Assembly (NCBI RefSeq): GCF_025145845.1
Contig: NZ_CP102253.1
Coordinates: 62,001-126,000, forward strand
DNA length: 64,000 nucleotides
Source of the DNA: Alistipes shahii WAL 8301
Lineage (GTDB): Bacteria; Bacteroidota; Bacteroidia; Bacteroidales; Rikenellaceae
Direction of reading: 5' to 3'
Shown: piece by piece, positions 25,010 through 32,325 of the stretch
Layout of the letters: each line of letters starts with the position of its first letter
Position numbering within the stretch: the first letter of the stretch is position 1
Position numbers and translations under genes: made by a program
Notes under the pieces: model-generated
The model's input: only the letters and a program-made list of their open reading frames with translations
Told to the model about the DNA's origin: nothing
The model's database searches: none

Positions 25010-25723
25010 ATGCAGAACAAAAAATCGCTCCTGCAACGCCTGCTGGTCATTTACATTACGTTTTTCATCGTACTCGTGGCAAGCATCGCCCACGGAATCC
25101 TGCCCAATTTCTCGCGGGGCGCGGCGGAAGGCGCGGAACTCGGTAACGACATCGCCGAAAAGTGGAAATCCGGCGTGCCGCGCATGATCTACATGCTGGG
25201 CGACATCCGGGTGACGGGACAACCCGAAACGGCTGTCGAAATCGCCGCGGCGCCGGGCGTGGAAATCAAAGCCAACGTCCGCAAACTCGCCCTGGTCGTC
25301 GAGCAGAACGCCCCGGGCACATCCCCGCTGGGGCTGGCATTCCGTTCGATCGGCGGCAGCGCATGGCTCTATGCGCTGGTTATGCTCTGCCCGCTTCTCT
25401 ATCTGGCCATCATCGTACTGATGTTCGTGATCATCCACTCGCTGCGCCGCTCGATCCGCGAAGAGCGCACGCTCGACAAACGCAACGTCTGGTATCTGCG
25501 CGCAATCGGCATGCTGACGATCGTCACCGAACTGATCAGCGACACTGTGGACTGGGTGATGAACAGCCGCGCCGCCGAACTGCTCGCCGGAAGCGGATAC
25601 ACCGTCGACGCGGGTTTCCACGTCTCCTACGCAATGATCATCATGGGTATCCTGATCCTTTTCGCCGCCGAGGTCTTCGCCATCGGCCAGAATTTGAGCG
25701 AGGAGCAGAAACTGACCATCTAA
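25010..25723 (+). CDS. DUF2975 domain membrane protein
   Basis: This 237-residue protein has four membrane helices (about 10-30, 118-140, 160-180 and 205-225) and a periplasmic segment between the first two, matching DUF2975. These proteins are nearly always paired with a small Cro/XRE regulator, as here, and probably sense or respond to envelope conditions. The biochemical role is unknown. Confidence 0.82.
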   Translation: MQNKKSLLQRLLVIYITFFIVLVASIAHGILPNFSRGAAEGAELGNDIAEKWKSGVPRMIYMLGDIRVTGQPETAVEIAAAPGVEIKANVRKLALVVEQNAPGTSPLGLAFRSIGGSAWLYALVMLCPLLYLAIIVLMFVIIHSLRRSIREERTLDKRNVWYLRAIGMLTIVTELISDTVDWVMNSRAAELLAGSGYTVDAGFHVSYAMIIMGILILFAAEVFAIGQNLSEEQKLTI

Positions 25724-25757
25724 AACAGACGACATGAGAGAAATGCAAACGATAAAA

Positions 25758-25766
25758 GGGGGGGGG
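25758..25766 (+). repeat. Nine-base G homopolymer upstream of the HTH start codon
   Basis: G9 ends 8 nt before the ATG at 25775. An upstream ATG at 25734 reads through the tract in another frame and stops soon after; one extra G would fuse that ATG in frame to the regulator. Confidence 0.8.
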
Positions 25767-25774
25767 ACGACTTT

Positions 25775-25996
25775 ATGGCGATAATCATAAACATAGACGT
25801 AATGATGGCCAAACGCAAGATGTCGCTCGGCGAACTGGCCGAACGGGTCGACATCACGCCCGCCAACCTCTCGATCCTCAAGAACGGGAAGGCCAAGGCC
25901 ATCCGGTTTTCCACGCTCGAAGCGATCTGCCGCGAGCTGGACTGCCAGCCGGGTGATATCATCGAATACCGCCCCGAAGAGACACAGAAACAATAA
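25775..25996 (+). CDS. Small helix-turn-helix regulator (Cro/XRE, YozG-like)
   Basis: This 73-residue DNA-binding protein is of the type paired with DUF2975. The HTH is visible as 'KMSLGELAERVDITPANLSILKNGKAKAIRFSTLEAICRELDCQPGDI', covering essentially the whole protein. The start MAIIINIDVMMAKRKM matches the usual N-terminus of the family. It follows the DUF2975 gene by 51 nt and probably autoregulates the pair. Confidence 0.9.
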   Translation: MAIIINIDVMMAKRKMSLGELAERVDITPANLSILKNGKAKAIRFSTLEAICRELDCQPGDIIEYRPEETQKQ

Positions 25997-26016
25997 ACCT
26001 TATACCACAAATGCCC

Positions 26017-28830
26017 ATGAAAAAATTATTGATGCTGGCCGTCGCGGCGTTCGCCGCCGGCAGCGCCGCGGCACAGATGAACCAGCCGATCCCGGCCGAT
26101 CCGGAGGTCCGCACCGGGAAACTGGAAAACGGAATGACCTACTACATCCGCCACAACGAAAAGCCGAAAGGCCAGGCTGATTTCTACATCCTCCACGATG
26201 TGGGAGCCATCCAGGAGAACGATTCGCAGCAGGGCCTCGCCCACTTCCTGGAACACATGGCCTTCAACGGAACCAAGAACCTCCCGGGCAAACAGCTCAC
26301 GGAGTATCTGGAGACCGTGGGCGTGAAATTCGGCGCCAACCTCAATGCCGGCACGAGCTGGGATTACACGTGCTACAACATGAAGGACGTGCCGACCTCG
26401 CGCGAGGGAATCATCGACTCGGCGCTGCTGATCCTGCACGACTGGTCGCACTTCATCGCGCTGGAGCCGTCGGAAATCGACTCGGAGCGCGGCGTGATCA
26501 TGGAGGAGCTGCGCACGCGCGACGGCGCGTCGTGGCGTTCGACGATGAAGCTGTTGCAGGCGCTGGGCAAAGGCACGAAATACGAGCGCCGCAACCTGAT
26601 CGGCTACCTCGACGGACTGAAGAACTTCCGGCACAAGGAGCTGGAGGATTTCTACAAACAATGGTACCGTCCGGACTACCAGGCCGTAATCGTGGTCGGT
26701 GACATCGACGTAGACGCCATTGAGTCCAAGATCAAGACGCTGATGGCCGACATTCCGGCTCCCGCCGCCGGCGCACCGCAGAAGGAGACCATCGAGGTTC
26801 CCGACAACGAGGAGCCGATCGTCAGCATCTACACCGATCCCGAAATGCAGGGTACGAAGGTGCAGCTCTTCATCAAGCGCCCGGCGCTTCCCGAACAGCT
26901 CGCCAACACGGTGCTGGCCGAGGCCAACAACGTGATCGAGGCCTACATGACCACGATGGAGAACGCCCGCCTGCAGGAGATCGCCATGCAGCCCGACGCG
27001 CCGTTCCTCGGCGCCGGCATGGGCACGGGCGACGTGATCGGCATCATCCCGACGCTCGACGCCACGGTATTCGTGGCCATGACCGAGGACGGCAAGCTGG
27101 CCCGCGGCTTCGAGACCCTCTATACCGAAATGGAGAAGGTGCGCCGCTACGGATTCACGCAGGGCGAGTTCGAACGCGCCCAGGAGAACCTGATGCGTCA
27201 GGCCGAACGCTCGTACGCCAACCGCAACGACCGCCGCAACAACGAATTCGTGCAGACCTATCTGAACAACTACCAGAAAAACCAGCCGATGCCCGATGCC
27301 GAGACCGAATGGCAGCTCGACAGCATGCTGATCAAGATGCTCAACGTGGATGCCGTCAACGCCTTCGCGAAGCAGACCATTCTCCCGACGAATCAGGTGA
27401 TCGTGATCAACGCTCCCGAGAAGGAGGGCGTCGCAACGCCCACCGCCGAGGAGATTCTCGCCATCCGCGACAAGGTGGCCGCATCGGAGGTCACGGCCTA
27501 TGAGGACAACGTGGTCAAGGAGCCGCTGATCGCAGAAGGGACCGTGCTCAAAGGCTCGCCCGTGAAGAAGACGGTCGAGGACAAACAGCTCGGAACGACG
27601 GAATGGACGCTGGCCAACGGTGCGAAGGTCGTCGTGAAACCCACGACCTTCAAGGCCGACGAAGTGCGCCTGGGCGTAGTCGGCAAGGGCGGCCTGTCGC
27701 TGCTCTCGGACGAGGAGTACTACATGGGCGAAATGATGCCCGCCGTGAACTCGATGTCGGGTGTCGGCAAATTCTCGGCCACGGAACTCAAGAAACAGCT
27801 TTCGGGCAAAACGGCCTCGGTGCAGCCCTCGGTGGAGAACTACACCAGCGCCATGGGCGGCGTCTGCTCGCCCAAGGACATCGAGACGATGCTCCAGCTG
27901 CTCTACCTCAATTTCACGCAGCCCCGGTTCAACAAGGACGACGTGGACAATCTCACGAAGATGCTCCTCGCCCAGCTCGCCAATGCCAAGTCGAATCCCG
28001 ACTTCCTGATGCAGGAGAAGGTGGCCGACGTGACCTACGGCCACAATCCCCGCCGTCAGATGATCTCGACGGAGATCGTCAATAAGTTCGACTTCGAACA
28101 GCTGCCCGGCATTTACGCCAAGCTCTACCCCGGAGCCAACGGATTCGTCTTCACGTTCGTGGGCAACATCGACCCCGAAACGCTGAAACCCCTCGTGGAG
28201 AAATACATCGGTTCGATCCCCGCCGCCCGCAAACCGATCAATTACGTCGACGACAAGGCCTATCCGGTGAAAGGCGAGGTTACGGAGGAGTTCACGGCTC
28301 CGATGCAGCAGCCGAAGGTCTCGGTCAACTACCATTTCTCGGGTGAGATGCCCTACACGCTCAAAAACAAAATGGCCCTGACGTTCCTGACGCAGGCGCT
28401 CAATTCGCGCTATCTCGTTTCGATCCGCGAGGAGAAGGGCGGAACCTACGGCGTGCGCGTCCAGGGTTCGACGAAGTACATCCCCCGCGAGACTTACAGC
28501 ATGACCATTTCGTTCGACACCAACGAGGAGATGGCCGACGAACTGCGCGAGATCGTGATGAAGGAGATCGAGGAGATCGCAGCCAACGGTCCCAAGAGCG
28601 AGGACATCGAGAAACACCGCGAATTCATGCTCAAGAGCTGGAAGAACAGCCTCGAACAGAACGGCGCATGGATGAACTACATCCAGATCAAATACGGCTC
28701 GGGCCTGAACTACATCGCCGACCACGAACAGGCGATCCGCGACCTGACCAACGCCGACGTGCAGGCGCTCGCCAAGAAGATCCTTGCGGACGGAAACCTC
28801 GTGAAGGTCGTCATGCGCCCGTCGAAGTAA
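26017..28830 (+). CDS. M16 family zinc metallopeptidase (pitrilysin-like), exported
   Basis: This 937-residue protein has a signal peptide (MKKLLMLAVAAFAAGSAAAQ) and two M16 halves. The inverted zinc motif HxxEH is at His76-Glu79-His80 (AHFLEHMAFNGT), with the distal Glu region near 'SERGVIMEELRTR'. The second half carries the substrate-closing 'R/Y' region ('SIREEKGGTYGVRV'), so the single chain resembles a two-domain processing peptidase. It is probably periplasmic and degrades peptides. The start at 26017 is favoured over an ATG two codons upstream. Confidence 0.93.
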   Translation: MKKLLMLAVAAFAAGSAAAQMNQPIPADPEVRTGKLENGMTYYIRHNEKPKGQADFYILHDVGAIQENDSQQGLAHFLEHMAFNGTKNLPGKQLTEYLETVGVKFGANLNAGTSWDYTCYNMKDVPTSREGIIDSALLILHDWSHFIALEPSEIDSERGVIMEELRTRDGASWRSTMKLLQALGKGTKYERRNLIGYLDGLKNFRHKELEDFYKQWYRPDYQAVIVVGDIDVDAIESKIKTLMADIPAPAAGAPQKETIEVPDNEEPIVSIYTDPEMQGTKVQLFIKRPALPEQLANTVLAEANNVIEAYMTTMENARLQEIAMQPDAPFLGAGMGTGDVIGIIPTLDATVFVAMTEDGKLARGFETLYTEMEKVRRYGFTQGEFERAQENLMRQAERSYANRNDRRNNEFVQTYLNNYQKNQPMPDAETEWQLDSMLIKMLNVDAVNAFAKQTILPTNQVIVINAPEKEGVATPTAEEILAIRDKVAASEVTAYEDNVVKEPLIAEGTVLKGSPVKKTVEDKQLGTTEWTLANGAKVVVKPTTFKADEVRLGVVGKGGLSLLSDEEYYMGEMMPAVNSMSGVGKFSATELKKQLSGKTASVQPSVENYTSAMGGVCSPKDIETMLQLLYLNFTQPRFNKDDVDNLTKMLLAQLANAKSNPDFLMQEKVADVTYGHNPRRQMISTEIVNKFDFEQLPGIYAKLYPGANGFVFTFVGNIDPETLKPLVEKYIGSIPAARKPINYVDDKAYPVKGEVTEEFTAPMQQPKVSVNYHFSGEMPYTLKNKMALTFLTQALNSRYLVSIREEKGGTYGVRVQGSTKYIPRETYSMTISFDTNEEMADELREIVMKEIEEIAANGPKSEDIEKHREFMLKSWKNSLEQNGAWMNYIQIKYGSGLNYIADHEQAIRDLTNADVQALAKKILADGNLVKVVMRPSK

Positions 28831-28865
28831 GCGACAAAACGATCAATTTTTCAAACCGACAGAAC

Positions 28866-28898
28866 AAGGCAGTCACCCAGTTGACTGCCTTTTCTTTT
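28866..28898 (+). terminator. Terminator after the M16 peptidase gene
   Basis: AAGGCAGTCA (28866-28875) pairs with TGACTGCCTT (28882-28891), followed by a T-rich tail. Confidence 0.85.
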
Positions 28899-28919
28899 TC
28901 CGAACGGGCTGAAAATGGT

Positions 28920-28927
28920 TAACTTTG
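28920..28927 (+). promoter_or_regulatory. Promoter -7 box of the sulfatase gene
   Basis: TAACTTTG at 28920-28927 overlaps an upstream in-frame ATG (28915), ruling that codon out and favouring the ATG at 28951. Confidence 0.6.
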
Positions 28928-28950
28928 TACCGTTAATTACCAAATTCATC

Positions 28951-31008
28951 ATGCAAAAAAGTATTCGGCTGGTCTCCGGCCTCTATCTCAAACTGTCGCT
29001 GCTGACCGTCGCCGTCGGCCTCGTGCTGCGCGTCGTACTGCTTTTCAACGAGCAGACCACCTCACTCGCCTTCTCATTCGGCGAATGGTGCGAAGTCTTC
29101 CTGCTGGGCGCCGTGAACGATTTCTGCGCCGCGACGGCGGGATTCATTTTCCTCTGGCTCTTCATGTTGAGCGTTTCGCGCACCAAGTACAAAAAGCCGT
29201 GGGGCTACATCCTCCTCGCCCTGCTCGTGGCGGCGTTCTGCTACGTGGCGTTCTTCAACACGATCTTCGACGAATACGGAAGCGTCGCGCCGCAAATCGC
29301 CCTCTATGTGCTGGGCTACTGGGCCGGCAGCTTCGCACTGCGGCTCTTCCTGCCCGGATTCCGCAGCCACTGGACCACGGTGTGGTTCGCCCTCTTCATC
29401 GTCGTCTACGTGGGCGCCATCATCTTCAACGGCATCAGCGAATATTTCTTCTGGAGCGAATTCGGCGTCCGCTACAACTTCATCGCCGTCGATTACCTGG
29501 TCTACACCAACGAGGTGGTGGGCAACATCATGGAGTCCTACCCCGTCATTCCGATGACGCTGGGCATCGTCGTCGTGACGCTGCTCGTGACGTGGTACTT
29601 CTTCCGCAGCGAACTCGTGCAGACCGAATGCCTGAAAGGCTGGAGGTGGAAAGCCGTAATCGGACCGGCCTACGTCGCGGCGCTGTTCGCCGCGATCGGG
29701 CTGCTGAACTTCAACACCCGCTTCCAGGACAGCGACAACGTCTACGTCAACGAATTGCAGGCCAACGGACTCTACAAGTTCTACGACGCCTTCGTCAAGA
29801 ACACGCTCGACTACGAACAGTTCTACCTCACGCGTCCCGAAGCCGAGGCCGAAGCCTTCGTGCACGGGGTCTACCAAAGCACGGGCGACAACCTGCACGC
29901 CGTGCGCGCCGAAGGGGAGGAGATCCGCCGCAACATCGTGCTGATCACCATGGAGAGCATGAGCGCCTCGTACATGGAGCGGTTCGGCAACACGGAACGG
30001 ATCACGCCCGCACTCGACTCGCTCTACAAACTGGGACTGGCGTTCGACCGCGTATACGCCACGGGCAACCGCACGGTGCGCGGCCTGGAGGCCGTGACGC
30101 TCTCGCTGCCGCCCTGCCCGGGCCAGAGCATCATCAAGCGTCCGAACAACGCCGGAATGCACTCCGCGGGAGCCTTGCTGCGCGACAAGGGATACAACGT
30201 GACCTATTTCTACGGCGGAAACAGCTATTTCGACAACATGGAGACCTTCTTCTCGGGCAACGGATACGACATCGTCGACCAGAAAAGCTACAAGCCCGAA
30301 GAGATCACCTTCGCCAACATCTGGGGCGTCTGCGACGAAGACGCCTACCGGAAGGTCATCCGCACGCTCAACGAGGAGACCCGCAGCGGCAAGCCGTTCT
30401 TCGCCCATGTGATGACCGTCAGCAACCACCGCCCCTTCACCTACCCCGCCGGACGAATCCGCATTCCCAACGACTCGAAGAGCCGCGCCGGAGGCGTGCT
30501 TTACAGCGACTATTCGCTGGGACGGTTCTTCGCCGAAGCAGCCAGGCAGCCGTGGTTCGAAAACACGATCTTCCTCGTCACGGCCGATCACTGCGCTTCG
30601 AGCGCCGGCCGCACCGAGATTCCGTTGCAGAAATACCACATCCCGGCGCTGATCCTCGCCCCCGGGCTTATCGAACCCGGAGTGGTCGACGGCATCGTCT
30701 CGCAGATCGACCTGATGCCCACCCTGCTGTCGCTGCTCAACATGAGCTACGACTCGCATTTCTACGGCCGCAGCATCTTCGACCCGGCATATGTCAACCG
30801 CGCGTTCATCGCCACCTATCAGGACCTCGGCTACCTCGAAGGCGACACCTTCACGATTCTGTCGCCCGTGCGCCGCTTCGAGCAGTACCGCGTGGTTCCC
30901 ACCGAGGAGAATCCCCACCACCTCGAAACGATGGAGCGGAAGGACGCCATGCAGGTCGACCGCGCGATCGGCTACTACCAGACCTCCTGCAAATGGAACA
31001 AGCGGTAG
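28951..31008 (+). CDS. LTA synthase/EptA-like membrane sulfatase family protein
   Basis: This 685-residue protein has an N-terminal block of five membrane helices (about residues 1-225) and a large extracytoplasmic alkaline-phosphatase-superfamily domain. Metal and nucleophile motifs include 'NIVLITMESMSASYMERFG', 'NRTVRGLEA' (nucleophile Thr candidate), 'HVMTVSNHRPF' and 'FLVTADHCASS'. Members transfer phosphoglycerol or phosphoethanolamine to glycans or lipids; in Bacteroidota the acceptor is unresolved. It is monocistronic. Confidence 0.88.
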   Translation: MQKSIRLVSGLYLKLSLLTVAVGLVLRVVLLFNEQTTSLAFSFGEWCEVFLLGAVNDFCAATAGFIFLWLFMLSVSRTKYKKPWGYILLALLVAAFCYVAFFNTIFDEYGSVAPQIALYVLGYWAGSFALRLFLPGFRSHWTTVWFALFIVVYVGAIIFNGISEYFFWSEFGVRYNFIAVDYLVYTNEVVGNIMESYPVIPMTLGIVVVTLLVTWYFFRSELVQTECLKGWRWKAVIGPAYVAALFAAIGLLNFNTRFQDSDNVYVNELQANGLYKFYDAFVKNTLDYEQFYLTRPEAEAEAFVHGVYQSTGDNLHAVRAEGEEIRRNIVLITMESMSASYMERFGNTERITPALDSLYKLGLAFDRVYATGNRTVRGLEAVTLSLPPCPGQSIIKRPNNAGMHSAGALLRDKGYNVTYFYGGNSYFDNMETFFSGNGYDIVDQKSYKPEEITFANIWGVCDEDAYRKVIRTLNEETRSGKPFFAHVMTVSNHRPFTYPAGRIRIPNDSKSRAGGVLYSDYSLGRFFAEAARQPWFENTIFLVTADHCASSAGRTEIPLQKYHIPALILAPGLIEPGVVDGIVSQIDLMPTLLSLLNMSYDSHFYGRSIFDPAYVNRAFIATYQDLGYLEGDTFTILSPVRRFEQYRVVPTEENPHHLETMERKDAMQVDRAIGYYQTSCKWNKR

Positions 31009-31025
31009 CGCTGCCGCCGCGGCAC

Positions 31026-31060
31026 AAAAAAACTGCGACCCTTTTGGGTCGCAGTTTTTT
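31026..31060. terminator. Bidirectional terminator between convergent transcripts
   Basis: AAAAAACTGCGACCC and its complement (31027-31041 and 31046-31060) enclose TTTT. Confidence 0.9.
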
Positions 31061-31077
31061 ATTGCTCAAACGCGGGA

Positions 31078-32307
31078 TCAGTCACCCTCGTAATCATCGC
31101 CGCCGTTCTTCACGGGAGGCGTCAGCGACGAGGCGGGCGTATTGGCCCTGATCCACTCCTCGGAAAGCAGCGACTCGGGCGGGAAGCCGAGGTCCTCGAT
31201 ACGGCTCACCGAGATCTGGTACTGCGCCCAGTCCTCCGAACCTCCCGTGAAATCGCTCTTCTTCGCATAGATGCCGTAGATGCCCAGCACCGTACCCTCC
31301 GTGCCGTCCTTCGGGATGGGCTTCATGGCGAACTGGCTGTAACCGCTCGTACGGATGCCGTAAACGCCCGGGTCCGAAGTGTACTCCGCCGCATCGTTGT
31401 AGCTCATCAGCACCGAACCGTAGAGACGGATATTCTGCTCGCTGTTGTTGTAGGCCCAGCGATACCACGCGCCGAAGATGGGCGTTCCCCAGTCGGTCAC
31501 GATCCAGCTCGGATAGGGATTCGCATTTCCGCCGTTTTTGAGGTTCGGAGGCGTCACGCCGTCCTGATTCTTCACACCCGCATAGCGGATCTTGATCTTG
31601 TTGAAACGCACCAGCCGGCCCAGATCGGCCTCGCCGAGCGACGTGTAGTTCGAACCGTCGACCTCCTTGATGTCCGAGTCGTCGAGCGTCGTGTATTCGC
31701 CGCGGAAGACGTTCAGGGCGGCGACCTTCGGGTTGTCGAGGTTCGAGTTGGCGTAGAACTTGTGGTTGCCGGCCGTGTTGATACCGTCCGAGGGAGCGCC
31801 TCCGATCGAAAGCATCATGCGGTAGTTACCCAGATAGAGACCGTCGAGACGCACGTAGACCCACTGGCTCTTGATCGGCTTCGAAGCCAGGTCGAGCAGG
31901 AAGTCGAGATAAAGGCCGTTGTAAAGCTTCAGCTCGATACCGGCCGTGCCGTCGTAGATATAGAGCGACTTGTAGATATTGCCCTGACGGTCGCTGCTGA
32001 TCACCTTGCCCTTGATGTAGTATTTCGAAGCCTCGGGCCACTCCATGAGGCCGTCGAACTTGGCCTCCTCGGACGTGCGGGTTCCGAACTTGAGGGTCTT
32101 GGTCGTGGAGAAATTGTCGTTGGTTCCCGTATTGGAGATCGGACCAAATTTTTCCTTCACTTCGGCAATGGTGATCCGAGTAAGCCCCATTGCGGCCATA
32201 TCGTCGTCCACATAGAGTTTCTGCGGAGCCGGAGTGTCGAAATCGTTGTAGCAGCTCACGGCCACCAGACCGACGAGAGCCGCCAATGCTATTTTAAGAC
32301 TTTTCAT
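31078..32307 (-). CDS. DUF5689 domain lipoprotein
   Basis: This 409-residue lipoprotein (lipobox VAVSC, Cys19) has a DUF5689/OB-like domain at about residues 45-250 ('YYIKGKVISSDRQGNIYKSLYIYDGTAGIELKLYNG'), followed by a second beta-rich part. DUF5689 proteins recur next to SusC-type receptors and exported nucleases in Bacteroidota. It follows the TonB-dependent receptor by 18 nt and is the last gene of the operon, taking the position that SusD holds in glycan loci. A surface-exposed nucleic-acid- or nucleotide-binding role is an inference. Confidence 0.85.
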   Translation of the reverse strand: MKSLKIALAALVGLVAVSCYNDFDTPAPQKLYVDDDMAAMGLTRITIAEVKEKFGPISNTGTNDNFSTTKTLKFGTRTSEEAKFDGLMEWPEASKYYIKGKVISSDRQGNIYKSLYIYDGTAGIELKLYNGLYLDFLLDLASKPIKSQWVYVRLDGLYLGNYRMMLSIGGAPSDGINTAGNHKFYANSNLDNPKVAALNVFRGEYTTLDDSDIKEVDGSNYTSLGEADLGRLVRFNKIKIRYAGVKNQDGVTPPNLKNGGNANPYPSWIVTDWGTPIFGAWYRWAYNNSEQNIRLYGSVLMSYNDAAEYTSDPGVYGIRTSGYSQFAMKPIPKDGTEGTVLGIYGIYAKKSDFTGGSEDWAQYQISVSRIEDLGFPPESLLSEEWIRANTPASSLTPPVKNGGDDYEGD

Positions 32308-32325
32308 AAATTATGCTTTGCGCGA

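Noticed and set aside
26026..28725. 899-codon frame opposite the M16 peptidase
   Set aside because: Shadow frame of a long GC-rich gene with biased composition and no start context.
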